A stretch of 64,000 bases of DNA from Rubrobacter xylanophilus DSM 9941 (lineage in GTDB: Bacteria > Actinomycetota > Rubrobacteria > Rubrobacterales > Rubrobacteraceae): positions 496,001 through 560,000 of the forward strand of contig NC_008148.1 of assembly GCF_000014185.1 (NCBI RefSeq), in the 5' to 3' direction. The notes under the pieces were generated by a model. It was not told the DNA's origin, did no database searches, and saw only the letters and a program-made list of their open reading frames with translations. Of this stretch, positions 1 to 8,666 are shown piece after piece. The stretch's first letter is position 1, and each line of letters starts with the position of its first letter. The position numbers and the translations under genes are program-made.

Positions 1-974
1 TCCACCGGTCCGAGCACCGGCCGGCCGGTGCTGGTCGCCGGCCTCAGCCCGCCCCAGCTGCCGGCGAACAGGGCCTCGGAGAGCGCCGGGACGAGGCTCG
101 TGGCGGCCCGCGAGAGCTCCGCCACGCCGCCCAGGGTGACTCGGCGGTCGTAGACCCCCGGCTCCTCGGTGGCCCCGACTATCACCCGCCCGTCTCTCTT
201 GGGGACCACGTAGAAGTTCGCCGCGTCCCAGACGTTGGCCCTGATGGGGGAGGGCCACATGTTCGTGATCAGCATCTGGCCCTTCACCGGAAAGAGCGGC
301 AGGCTCACGCCGAGCTGCCCGGAGAGCAGGTCGCTGAAGGCGCCGCCTGCGAGCACCACCGTCCCCGCCGGGACCTCCCCCCGGGAGGTGCCGACGCCCT
401 CCACCCTGCCGCCCCGCACGATAAACCCGGTGACGCGGGTGGCCTCCCGGATCTCGGCGCCGTGCAGCGCGGCACCGCGCGCGAGGGCCTGGACGAGCTG
501 CGGGGGGTTGACCTGCCCGTCGTCCGGCAGGTAGAGGCCCGCGACGACCTCGCGGGAGAGGGCCGGCTCGAGCTCGCGCGCTTCGTCCCCCGTCAGCCAC
601 TCGGCCCTGAGGCCCTCCTCCCTCTGCAGGGCGTGCGCCTCGGCCAGAAGCTCGCTCGAGGCCTCGTCGACGGCGGTCCTGAGCGCCCCCTCCCAGACGT
701 ATCCCGGGTCTATCCCGGTCAGGTCCTGCAGCTCCTCCGAGATCTCCCGGTGCCGCTCGCGCCCGAGGAGCATCAGCCTGAGCAGCGGCCCCGGGGGCTC
801 CAGCTCTCCCTGCCCCGAGAGCATCCCGGCCAGAGCCCCCGAAGAGCCCGAGCCGAGCTGCTCCGCCTCCAGCAGGATGACGCGGGCTCCCCTCCGGGCG
901 GCGTGGTAGGCGACGGAGCAACCGATGGCCCCGCCCCCCACGACCGCGACCTCGGCCGGCCCCCCGGAGCTCAT
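1..974 (-). CDS. FAD-dependent amine oxidase, glycine oxidase/DAO family (3' end outside window)
   Basis: Flavoprotein of the D-amino-acid oxidase superfamily, most like glycine oxidase (ThiO) or sarcosine oxidase beta subunits, which oxidise small secondary or primary amino acids to imines with H2O2 release. The N-terminus carries the Rossmann FAD motif VAVVGGGAIGCSVAYHAARR, and the visible end reads WGGLRPATSTGRPVLGP, the conserved FAD-closing segment, so only some tens of residues are missing at the window edge. ATG overlaps the stop of the upstream cysteine-synthase-like gene as ATGA, so the two are translationally coupled and belong to the operon starting at the MFS gene. Substrate not determined; sarcosine, glycine or another N-alkyl glycine fits the neighbourhood. 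Confidence 0.8.
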   Translation of the reverse strand, partial: MSSGGPAEVAVVGGGAIGCSVAYHAARRGARVILLEAEQLGSGSSGALAGMLSGQGELEPPGPLLRLMLLGRERHREISEELQDLTGIDPGYVWEGALRTAVDEASSELLAEAHALQREEGLRAEWLTGDEARELEPALSREVVAGLYLPDDGQVNPPQLVQALARGAALHGAEIREATRVTGFIVRGGRVEGVGTSRGEVPAGTVVLAGGAFSDLLSGQLGVSLPLFPVKGQMLITNMWPSPIRANVWDAANFYVVPKRDGRVIVGATEEPGVYDRRVTLGGVAELSRAATSLVPALSEALFAGSWGGLRPATSTGRPVLGPV

Positions 975-1921
975 CGCGCTTCGGCCTCCACCTCGCGCGT
1001 CGCCGGGAAGTGCTCTGAGATGTACTTCTCCCCCTCGTCACAGAAGAGGGTCACAATGCTCTTTAGCTCAGGATGTGCCTCCTTGAGCCTCCTCGCCGCA
1101 ACTAGGTTCGCACCGCTCGAGGGACCGACAAAGAGCCCCCTCCGCCTCGCCAGCCACCTCATCGCTCCAAGCGCCTCCTCAGAGCCAACCGCATACACCT
1201 CATCCACACCCAGCCGCTCTGCGTGCCGCTCGTAGATGCCCGGCACAAACCCATCGGAGATGCCCTCTATCTTGTGGACGCCACTCTCCCCGCACAGAAG
1301 CGTGCACGATTCCTCAGGCTCCACCGCAATGAGCTTCGCCTCTGCGTTCTTCTCCCTGAAGGCCTGCCCCACCCCTATGAGCGTCCCTCCCGTGCCTACC
1401 CCCATCACCAGCGCATCGGGTGCCCCAACCCCTCCCTCCTCCAGCTGCCCAAGGATCTCCTTCCCCAGCCACTCCCTGTTCTCCTCCACGTTCCACTCCG
1501 AGTCAAACTGCGCAGGACAGAAGTAGCCCTCTTTCTTGCCAAGCTCCCTCGCCCGCTTTAGCGCCTCCGTTACGTAGAACTCTCCAACGTGCTCTATGTG
1601 GGCGCCAAAGGCGCGGCTTATGGCAACCCGCTCGGTGCTCAGGCCTTCGGGCATGAGCACAACCATCCTGTAGCCCTTTATGGCCGCAACCATCGAGAAG
1701 GCGTTGCCGGTGTTGCCGCTTGTGGCCTCTACGATGGTGTGGCCGGGCAAAAGCAGCCCTTCTCTTTCGGCCTTCTCCACGATGTACCTGGCGATGCGCG
1801 CCTTTATGGAGCCTGAGGGGTTGAGGTACTCCAGCTTTGCGTAGATGCCCTCCTCTACCTCTATGAGCGGTGTGTCCCCTATGGCCTCCAGCACGCTCTC
1901 CGAGAGCCCCGGCGCAGCCAT
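971..1921 (-). CDS. cysteine synthase-like PLP enzyme (beta-family)
   Basis: Fold-type II PLP enzyme of the cysteine synthase/O-acetylserine sulfhydrylase family, 316 aa. Visible motifs: LEYLNPSGSIKAR with the lysine that binds PLP, EATSGNTG substrate loop, and the glycine-rich phosphate loop GVGTGGTLIGVG. I chose the ATG at 1921 rather than the ATG 33 bases upstream because AAGGAGGTGA lies five bases before it. Family members make cysteine from an activated serine, but related enzymes do other beta-replacements; its place between an MFS carrier and an amine oxidase suggests a catabolic or dedicated role rather than general cysteine synthesis. Codon choice (CTA, ATT, GCT, TTT) is less GC-biased than in most of the window. 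Confidence 0.85.
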   Translation of the reverse strand: MAAPGLSESVLEAIGDTPLIEVEEGIYAKLEYLNPSGSIKARIARYIVEKAEREGLLLPGHTIVEATSGNTGNAFSMVAAIKGYRMVVLMPEGLSTERVAISRAFGAHIEHVGEFYVTEALKRARELGKKEGYFCPAQFDSEWNVEENREWLGKEILGQLEEGGVGAPDALVMGVGTGGTLIGVGQAFREKNAEAKLIAVEPEESCTLLCGESGVHKIEGISDGFVPGIYERHAERLGVDEVYAVGSEEALGAMRWLARRRGLFVGPSSGANLVAARRLKEAHPELKSIVTLFCDEGEKYISEHFPATREVEAEAR

Positions 1922-1982
1922 TCTCACCTCCTTTACGAGCTTTCTTGTCTGCATTTCCCGCCTTCGCCGCCCCGCCTCTCAC

Positions 1983-3293
1983 TCACTCCTGCCGGAGGGG
2001 CCGTCCGGCGGTCTCCGCGGTGAACAAGAGGGCCAGGAACGCGACGACGGCCGCGGCCATCAGGTAGAAGCCCGGCGCGAAGTCGGTGCCCGTCAGGGAG
2101 ATCAGGTACGTCGCCACGAAGGGCGCCGTCCCCCCGAAGACGGCGTTCCCCAGGTTGAACGAGAGCGCGAAGCTGCTGTAGCGCACGGCCGTGGGGAACA
2201 TCTCCGAGAGGAAGGTGGCGAGCACCCCGTCGTTCCCCGCAAGTATGGCCCCGAGCAGCGTCTGCGCCAGCACGGCGAACGCGACCCCGCCCAGCGAGAG
2301 GAGCTGGAACAGCGGCAGGGTCAGGAGCAGGAAAAGGGCGCAGGCGGCGAAGAGCACGGGCCGCCTGCCGAAGCGGTCCGCCAGCACCCCCACCAGGGGG
2401 AGGAGCAGCACGTAGGCCGCCACCGAGACGATGGTCGTCAGGATCGCCGTCACGGGATCAAACCCGAGCTCCCGCGAGAGGTAGGTCGGCATGTAGCTCA
2501 GGATCATGTAGAAGCCGACGGCGTTGAGGCAGATGACGCCTAACGCCACGAGGATCTGCCTCCAGTTCTCGCGTATGCCCGTGAGAACCGGCGCCCGGGC
2601 CACGTGCTGCTCGCGCTCGAGGGCCCTGAACAGCGGCGTGTCCTCGAGCTTCAGGCGGATGTACAGGCCGGCTATCCCCAGCGGACCGCCCAGCAGAAAC
2701 GGGACGCGCCACCCCCACGAGTGCAGGGCCGCCTCGGAGAGGCCGTGCTCCAGCAGCGCCGCGATCGAGGCGCCGAGCACAAGGCCGGCGGCCGTGCTCG
2801 CCGGAACCATGCTCACCAGCAGCCCCCTGCGCTCGTCGGGCGCGTACTCCGCGATGAACGACGAGGCGCCGGCGTACTCGCCCGAGGCGGAAAATCCCTG
2901 CACGAGGCGGCAGAGAAGGAGGAGCAGCGGCGCCGCCAGCCCTATCGAGGCGTAGGAGGGTATGAGCCCGATCGCAAACGTGGCCGCCGACATGATGATG
3001 ATCGTGAGGGCCAGGACGCGCTGGCGCCCGATCCTGTCGCCGTAGTGCCCCCACACCAACCCCCCGATGGGACGCACCACAAAGGAGACGGCAAAGACCG
3101 CGAACGTGGCGAGCAGAGCCGCCGTCTCGTCACCGGGAGCAAAGAATACCGCCGCGATGACCGCAGCTAAATACCCGTAGGAGGCGTAGTCGAACCACTC
3201 GATCATGTTGCCCACCGCCGCGCCGAAAACGGCCCGCCTTACCGTGGACCTCCGCTCCTCCAGAGAGAGCCCCACCCGCGCCTCTACAGCCAC
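1983..3293 (-). CDS. MFS transporter, metabolite:H+ symporter (ProP/ShiA) type
   Basis: Twelve-helix proton symporter of the major facilitator superfamily, 436 aa, inner membrane. The N-terminus has the MHS-type signature GNMIEWFDYASYGYLA, and the loop 2-3 motif GHYGDRIGRQRVL is clear; a second copy LADRFGRRPVL occurs in the C-terminal half. MHS carriers take up betaine, proline, shikimate, dicarboxylates and similar solutes. GTG start with GAGGAGGT eight bases upstream. It is the first gene of a three-gene operon (carrier, cysteine-synthase-like enzyme, amine oxidase) driven by the promoter/operator at 3325-3388. Substrate unknown; N-methylated amino acids or betaines are inferred from the neighbours. 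Confidence 0.85.
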   Translation of the reverse strand: MAVEARVGLSLEERRSTVRRAVFGAAVGNMIEWFDYASYGYLAAVIAAVFFAPGDETAALLATFAVFAVSFVVRPIGGLVWGHYGDRIGRQRVLALTIIIMSAATFAIGLIPSYASIGLAAPLLLLLCRLVQGFSASGEYAGASSFIAEYAPDERRGLLVSMVPASTAAGLVLGASIAALLEHGLSEAALHSWGWRVPFLLGGPLGIAGLYIRLKLEDTPLFRALEREQHVARAPVLTGIRENWRQILVALGVICLNAVGFYMILSYMPTYLSRELGFDPVTAILTTIVSVAAYVLLLPLVGVLADRFGRRPVLFAACALFLLLTLPLFQLLSLGGVAFAVLAQTLLGAILAGNDGVLATFLSEMFPTAVRYSSFALSFNLGNAVFGGTAPFVATYLISLTGTDFAPGFYLMAAAVVAFLALLFTAETAGRPLRQE

Positions 3294-3324
3294 CCTCGTC
3301 TACCTCCTCGCTTCCTCAACCCCG

Positions 3325-3388
3325 TGTGTTGCAATATGAGCAACTGAGTTGTGATGCACATGCTAGATATTCGCAACGGTGTTGTCAA
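3325..3388 (-). promoter_or_regulatory. promoter with downstream operator for the MFS operon
   Basis: Read on the minus strand: TTGACA (3388-3383), 17-base spacer, TAGCAT (3365-3360), then a 29-base operator at 3353-3325 beginning at the expected transcription start. The operator holds the inverted repeat GTTGC-N7-GCAAC (3344-3328) preceded by CACAAC. The same -35, spacer length and operator (23 of 29 bases identical) recur on the plus strand at 10110-10174. Position just after +1 suits a repressor. The adjacent IclR-type regulator is the obvious candidate, by inference only. Confidence 0.7.
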
Positions 3389-3477
3389 GAGCGCGACGAA
3401 GATTTTTGGTTCTTGCGGCGTCCGGGGGTGAGCGGGTCAGCTGGTTTGCGCTGGCTGGGGGAGGGGCTTCTCTGGCG

Positions 3478-4284
3478 TCACGCGCTCGCGCCGCCCAGGC
3501 GCTTTGAGATGGCTTCTGCGGTCTTTCTGACCAGCTCTCCGAGCTCCTCGATGCGTTCTGGGGGGGTCCGGTAGTACGGTGCGGAGAGCAGGACGGCGGC
3601 CACCGTTTGGTCGCGATGATCCCTGACCGGCGCGGCGATTCCGGTTTCCTCCAGGGAGGTCTCTCCGGCGTTCACAGCGTAGCCGAGCTCCCTGACGCGC
3701 TGCAGGCCCTTCAGGTACTCCTCCGGGTCTACCACGGTACGTTCCGAGTAGCGTTTGAGCCCCCGGTCGAGGACCTTCTGTACTTCCTCGGGCGGTGATT
3801 CGGCCAGAAACACCTTCACGGAGGCGCTGGCGTGTTCGCGGAACTGGGTTCCGATCGGGATGGTGTGCTTCACCGTTTTGGGGCTCGCGACCTGCTCCAC
3901 GCTTATGGCCGCCCCCTCGCTCCACACCAGGAGGCCGGTGGTCTCTCCGGTCGCCCGGGTGAGCTCTTCGAGAAAGGGTCTGGCGACGCGGCGCACGTCG
4001 AGGTTTGCAAGCATCGGGCCGGCCAGCGCTATAACGCCCACCCCGAGGCGGAAGCGGCCGCTGGTCGGGTGGCGTTCGACGAGCATGGCCTCTTCGAGCG
4101 TCGCCAGGATGCGGGAGACGGTGCTCTTGTGCAGGCCGACGCGGCGTGCGATCTCGCTGACGCCCAGGATCGGCTCCTCCCTGGTGAAGGTCTGGAGGAC
4201 CCGGATCCCGTGCCTCAGCGCTGAGGTCCCGGATCTGGTGCCCGGCCGGTTCCTGTTGCGGTCGTCCGTTCTGGCGGTCTCCAT
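3478..4284 (-). CDS. IclR family transcriptional regulator
   Basis: DNA-binding regulator of the IclR family, 268 aa. An N-terminal winged helix-turn-helix (about residues 25-90, ILGVSEIARRVGLHKSTVSR) is followed by the IclR effector-binding domain. ATG start with AAAGGAG upstream. It is the last gene in a run with the M20 hydrolase, MFS carrier and amidase remnant, separated from the M20 gene by 168 bases in which I see only a weak TACAGT -10 candidate. It lies back to the 3' side of the shared operator at 3325-3353, so it may control the carrier/amine oxidase operon and the matching promoter near 10.1 kb. Effector unknown. Confidence 0.88.
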   Translation of the reverse strand: METARTDDRNRNRPGTRSGTSALRHGIRVLQTFTREEPILGVSEIARRVGLHKSTVSRILATLEEAMLVERHPTSGRFRLGVGVIALAGPMLANLDVRRVARPFLEELTRATGETTGLLVWSEGAAISVEQVASPKTVKHTIPIGTQFREHASASVKVFLAESPPEEVQKVLDRGLKRYSERTVVDPEEYLKGLQRVRELGYAVNAGETSLEETGIAAPVRDHRDQTVAAVLLSAPYYRTPPERIEELGELVRKTAEAISKRLGGASA

Positions 4285-4452
4285 CTCGGGCTCCTTTGCG
4301 AGGCGGGTTTGCGCAGGAAAAGGTCGCTGTGTGCAGCTTGTGATTCCATTGAGTTTACTGTATTGCCGTGCCGCTGCGAGCGCGCGGGCTTCTGGAAGGG
4401 CTGTGCCGTCTACGTTCGCGCTCTCGCCTCTACGCGGCGGCTTGGAGGGGGC

Positions 4453-5808
4453 TCACTCGCCGAACGGCAGCGGCGAGACGTACGGCCTGCCCCGCGTGCG
4501 CCGCTCGAAGTCCGCGCGCGCCGCCGCGCGCAGCTCCTCGTCGGTCAAGATCTCGGCCCCGATCCCCGCGAGCACCCGGGCGGCGTGGAGCGCGGCCTTC
4601 GGCCCTATGGACGTCCCGCCGCAGGCCACGACCGGCCAGGTGTGCGCGGAGATCCCCTGTGGCCAGGCGGGCATGGTGCAGCCCATGGTCGGGGCGTTCC
4701 AGCTGACGTCGCCCACGTCCGATGAGGCCCCCAGGGTGACCTCATCGGAGAGCGGAAGCACTTCGGCGGCCATCCCCCGCGCCTCCACCCCGAAGTTCTC
4801 CTGGCACTCCCGGGCGAACCGCTGCTCCTCTTCGGTCCACTCCGGTACGCCGACGCGCTCGAGGTGGACCTGCATCCTCTCGGCCAGCGGCCCGTTGGGC
4901 AAGAGGTCGTACATCCCGAAGCGGAGCTCCACCTTGGACGCGGTCCGGGTGGCGAGGGCGGCCCCCTCGGCGATCCGCTCGACCCAGCGGGTGGTCTCCT
5001 CCACGCGCCCGCGGTCCGCGTCGCGCACGAAGAGCCACACGCGGGCGTAGTCCGGCACGACGTTGGGGGACTCGCCGGCGCGCTGGAAGGCGTAGTGGAC
5101 GCGGGCGGTGGGCTCGAGGTGCTCGCGCATCAGGTTGATGCCGTGCGCGAAGAGCTCCGCCGCGTGCAGCGCGCTGCGCCCCTTCCACGGCTCCATCCCG
5201 GCGTGCGCCGTCCTGCCGAAGAACTCGACCGCCAGCTGGTTCATGGCCGCCAGCCTCAGGTTGAAGACGCCGGCGTAGGCCATGGGGTGCCAGTGCAGCG
5301 CGGCGGCGAGGTCGGAGAAGAGCCCCTCGCGGGCCATGTAGACCTTTGCGCCCTCGGTCTCCTCCGCCGCGCACCCGTAGACGCGCAGGGTGCCGGGGAG
5401 CCCGCGCTCCTCCATCACCCCCTTGAGCGCCACCGCCGTCCCGACGAGCCCCGCGCCGAGCAGGTTGTGGCCGCAGCCGTGCCCGCTCGTCTTGCCGTCC
5501 TTGCGCGGCTCCCTGCGCGGGACGGCCTCGTTCCCGAGCCCCGGCAGGGCGTCGTACTCGGGCAGGAAGCCCAGGACGGGCTCGCCGGAGCCCCACTCGG
5601 CGACGAACGCGGTGGGGACGCCCGCCGTGCCCCTGCTCGTTACGGCGAAGCCGCTCTCCTCCAGGACGTCCATCAGGAGCCGCGCGGACTCCGCCTCCTC
5701 GTGCGAGACCTCGGCGAGCTCCCACACCTCGCGCGCTATCCTCGCGACGAGCGGCCCGGCCTCTCTTACCCTGCGGTCTACGGCCTCGAGTAGTGTGCTG
5801 TGCGCCAT
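4453..5808 (-). CDS. M20 family amidohydrolase, AbgB-like (aminobenzoyl-glutamate utilization B type)
   Basis: Zinc-dependent M20 peptidase/amidohydrolase, 451 aa, cytoplasmic. Metal-site motifs are visible: SGHGCGHNLLGAG (His/Asp region), EETEGAKVYMAR (catalytic Glu) and LHWHPMAY, with a dimerisation domain inserted around residues 190-300. The closest named relative is AbgB, which cleaves p-aminobenzoyl-glutamate with AbgA; many homologues hydrolyse other N-acyl amino acids or indole-acetyl conjugates. The start lies 18 bases after the upstream MFS stop, so carrier and hydrolase are probably co-transcribed and act in sequence: uptake of an amide, then hydrolysis. No AbgA partner is seen. 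Confidence 0.85.
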   Translation of the reverse strand: MAHSTLLEAVDRRVREAGPLVARIAREVWELAEVSHEEAESARLLMDVLEESGFAVTSRGTAGVPTAFVAEWGSGEPVLGFLPEYDALPGLGNEAVPRREPRKDGKTSGHGCGHNLLGAGLVGTAVALKGVMEERGLPGTLRVYGCAAEETEGAKVYMAREGLFSDLAAALHWHPMAYAGVFNLRLAAMNQLAVEFFGRTAHAGMEPWKGRSALHAAELFAHGINLMREHLEPTARVHYAFQRAGESPNVVPDYARVWLFVRDADRGRVEETTRWVERIAEGAALATRTASKVELRFGMYDLLPNGPLAERMQVHLERVGVPEWTEEEQRFARECQENFGVEARGMAAEVLPLSDEVTLGASSDVGDVSWNAPTMGCTMPAWPQGISAHTWPVVACGGTSIGPKAALHAARVLAGIGAEILTDEELRAAARADFERRTRGRPYVSPLPFGE

Positions 5809-5826
5809 GGGTGATCGGCCACCTCC

Positions 5827-7131
5827 TCAGGTCTCCTTCAGGGGCTCCCTGGCGGTCTCGGGGAACGCCAGGGCGGCGACGAGACCGGCGAGGCCGGCGA
5901 CGACGAGGTAGAACGCGGGCGAGAGGGGGTTGCCGGTGGCCGCCAGGAGGGCGGTAAAGATGAAGGGCGTCGTCCCGCCGAAGATGGAGACCGCCACGCT
6001 GTAGCCCAAGGAGAGCGAGCTGTAGCGGACGTTGGTGGGGAAGACCTCGCACATGGCGGCCGCGTAGACCCCGGAGGAGATCCCCACCACGCTGCCGACG
6101 ATCACGAGCGCCAGCGTGATGACTGGGAAGCTCCCGCTCTGCAGCATCATGAAGACGGGCACGGCGGTGACGGCGGCGAGCACCGGCGAGGCCAGCAGGA
6201 ACGGCTTCCTCCTGCCCACGCGGTCCGAGAGCAGGGCGGAGAGTAGCACCACCACGGCCCACGACGACGTGCCCAGTATCACCGCCGTGTAGCCCAGGGA
6301 GAGCGGGACGTCGAGCTGCTCCGAGAGGTAGGTCGGCGCGAAGATCAGGAGGTAGACGAGCCCGGTGAGCGGCCAGGTCAGGCCCACGACCTTCAGCAGG
6401 TCCTTGCCGTGGGTCCTCAGGCTCTCCAGCAGGGGCGCGCGCTCGATCTCGTGGTGCTCCTGCACGGCCCGGAAGGCCGGCGTGTCCTCGAGCCTCAGGC
6501 GCATGTAGAGCCCGATCAGGCCCAGGGGCAGCGTGATGAGGAACGGCACGCGCCATGCCCAGGAGTAGAGCGCTTCCTCGGAGACCGCCGCCGTGAGCCC
6601 CGCCGCGATGAGGAGGCCGGCCACCAGCGAGGTCGCCTGGGTGAAGAACTGCCAGCTACCGTAGAGCCCGCGCCTCTCGTCGGGCGCGTACTCGACCATG
6701 AACGCGGTCGCCCCGCCGAACTCGCCGCCGACGGCGAACCCCTGCACGAGGCGGGCCAGCACCAGCAGGAGCGGGGCCAGGATGCCTATGGTCTCGTAGG
6801 ACGGCAAGAGCCCGATAAGGAAGGTCGCCCCCGAGGCGATGAGGATCACCGCCGAGAGCGTGCTCCGGCGCCCGATCTTGTCCCCGATGTTGCCGAAGAA
6901 CAGCGCGCCCACGGGACGCATCAGGAACGCCACCCCGAAGACCGCGAACGTCGCCATCAGCGAGACGAGGCGGTTCTCCGCCGGGAAGAAGAGCGGCGCG
7001 ATCACGACGGCGAGGTAGCCGTAGATCGTGAAGTCGTACCACTCGACGAAGTTGCCGATAACCGCCGCGACGACGGCCTTCTTGCGCACCCTGCCCGGGT
7101 AGGCCTCCCCCCCTGCCGTGGTCGCCGTCAT
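5827..7131 (-). CDS. MFS transporter, metabolite:H+ symporter type
   Basis: Second MHS-type major facilitator in the island, 434 aa, twelve predicted helices. Signature motifs GNFVEWYDFTIYGYLAVV at the N-terminus and FGNIGDKIGRRSTL in loop 2-3 resemble those of the carrier at 1983-3293, but the two differ enough to be separate paralogues rather than a recent duplication. I take the ATG at 7131, preceded by GGGAGG and GGGGAG, instead of an in-frame start 38 codons upstream that would run into the amidase remnant. Sits directly before the M20 amidohydrolase, so its substrate is probably an N-acyl or amide compound. Confidence 0.85.
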   Translation of the reverse strand: MTATTAGGEAYPGRVRKKAVVAAVIGNFVEWYDFTIYGYLAVVIAPLFFPAENRLVSLMATFAVFGVAFLMRPVGALFFGNIGDKIGRRSTLSAVILIASGATFLIGLLPSYETIGILAPLLLVLARLVQGFAVGGEFGGATAFMVEYAPDERRGLYGSWQFFTQATSLVAGLLIAAGLTAAVSEEALYSWAWRVPFLITLPLGLIGLYMRLRLEDTPAFRAVQEHHEIERAPLLESLRTHGKDLLKVVGLTWPLTGLVYLLIFAPTYLSEQLDVPLSLGYTAVILGTSSWAVVVLLSALLSDRVGRRKPFLLASPVLAAVTAVPVFMMLQSGSFPVITLALVIVGSVVGISSGVYAAAMCEVFPTNVRYSSLSLGYSVAVSIFGGTTPFIFTALLAATGNPLSPAFYLVVAGLAGLVAALAFPETAREPLKET

Positions 7132-7201
7132 CTCCCCACGCTCCCTCCCTGTCTCTCTTTTGCGTTGCGGGCTCCCCGCCCCTAACCATTCCTCGCATCC
7201 A

Positions 7202-8525
7202 TCACCGGGAAGCGCCGAGCTCGCTCTGCGCGTCCACCGGCGCAAACACGCCGGCGCGGGCCTCGATGACCTCCGCCGCGTCGAAGATGGCGTCCTCGCG
7301 GAACCGCCTTCCCATGAGCTGCACGCCCACCGGCAGCCCGTCCGCGACGCCGGTAGGTACGGAGATCGCCGGGAAGCCGAGCAGCGGGATGGCCATCATC
7401 GACCACTGCGCGGCCACGACCTGCAGGCCCCTCTGGAGGCTCGCGATGTCCGCGTCGTACTCGAACGCCTGCTCGGCGGAGACGGGCAACAGCACCAGCG
7501 GGTACTCCTGCATGAAGGCCTGCAGGCGCCCGATGAGCGTCCCGCGCCGCGCGTAGCCGTTCATGTAGTCCTCGAGGCCGGGGCTCTCCCCCCACCACTC
7601 TTTGGCCGCCGCGTAGTAGGTCGCGGCGGCGCGCTTCATCCCCTCGTCGCCCATCTCCTCGACGAGCGGCATGACCAGGCGAAACTCCTCCATGCACAGC
7701 AGATACCACAGCCGGTAGGCCTCCGCGAGCAGCGGGAGCTCCACCTCCTCGACCACGTAGCCGGCCTCCCCGAGCCATCCGGCGGCCAGATCCAACGCCT
7801 CGTTCACCGCCGGCTGCGGGGCGGCGACGCCCACGTCGCGCAAAAGGCCCACCCTGACCGGGCGGGGCAGCGGCTCGTTGGCGCTCGCCGGCAACACGGG
7901 CACCGCGAAGGGGTCGCGCGCGTCGAAGCCGCTCATGGCGTCGAGCGCGAGCCGCAGGTCCTCCACTGTGCGCGCCAGTGGCCCCTGCACCAGCATGCTC
8001 TGCACGGACAACGCCTCGTCGGCATCTACAGGACCGTACCAGCCCGGCACGCGCCCCACCGTCGGCCTGATGCCTGCGACGCCGCAGGCGTAGGCGGGGT
8101 AGCGGATCGAACCGCCGATGTCGTTGCCGTGGGCCACGGGCACCATGCCGCTCGCTACCGCAGATGCCGCGCCACCGCTCGATCCCCCGGGCGTCCGGCC
8201 CGCATCCCAGGGGTTGAGCGTGCGCCCGTGCAGGTCGTTGTCCGTGAACCAGCGGTAGGAGAACGCCGGGGTGTTGCTGCGCCCCACGAACACGGCCCCG
8301 GCCTCGCGCAGCTTCCTGACGTGCGGGTCGTCGGCGTTCGCAACGTTGTCCTTGAAGGCCACCACGCCGTTGGTGGTGGCGTGTCCGGCCTGGTCGCTGT
8401 TGAGACTCCACCGCCTCCCGCGAGGAGATCCGGCGCGTCCTGATGCCGCGCGCGAGCTCCACCGCCGGCCAGCACCAGAACTCGTCCGGAAGGCCGGCGT
8501 CTGGCCCCGCAGCTTCATGCCCCAT
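7202..8525 (-). pseudogene. amidase-signature enzyme with internal deletion and frameshift
   Basis: Remnant of an amidase-signature hydrolase. Codons from ATG 8525 (RBS GAGGAACAT) encode the normal N-terminus ending ISSREAVES at about 8403; homology then resumes in another frame with LNSDQAGHATTNGVVAFKDN. Family members have some 50-60 residues between these points, including the catalytic lysine of the GVPxxxK motif. The Ser residues of [14 protein letters not shown] and [10 protein letters not shown] remain. The join therefore lost the catalytic Lys and shifted the frame, so no active enzyme is expected. It is the first gene after the promoter at 8586-8637 and leads the MFS/M20/IclR run. 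A sequencing error cannot produce the missing segment. Confidence 0.8.
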
Positions 8526-8585
8526 ATGTTCCTCCCCGTCCCGGCTCTCCAGGACCGTTCCCTGACCCCACCACAGGGGATCGCC

Positions 8586-8637
8586 GAACGGGCGCATTCT
8601 AACCGCCCGTTCAGTGCGGGTCAACTGTCCGGTCAGT
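8586..8637 (-). promoter_or_regulatory. promoter with two palindromic operators for the amidase/MFS/M20 run
   Basis: Minus-strand promoter TTGACC (8624-8619), 17-base spacer, TAGAAT (8601-8596). A perfect inverted repeat GAACGGGCG-N9-CGCCCGTTC (8586-8612) encloses the -10 element, and a second near-palindrome ACTGTCCGGTCAGT (8624-8637, 12 of 14 symmetric) abuts the -35. This pattern of two operators over the polymerase site resembles TetR-family control. No TetR gene is present in the window, so the regulator is unknown; the large hairpin could also act in the RNA only if transcription began further upstream. Confidence 0.65.
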
Positions 8638-8666
8638 CGATGATCGTTTGAGTGGCGTCTTGTGGC

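Noticed and set aside
4742-6556. 604-codon minus-strand frame
   Set aside because: Runs through the M20 and MFS genes in a shifted frame and yields Arg/Ala-rich sequence without motifs.
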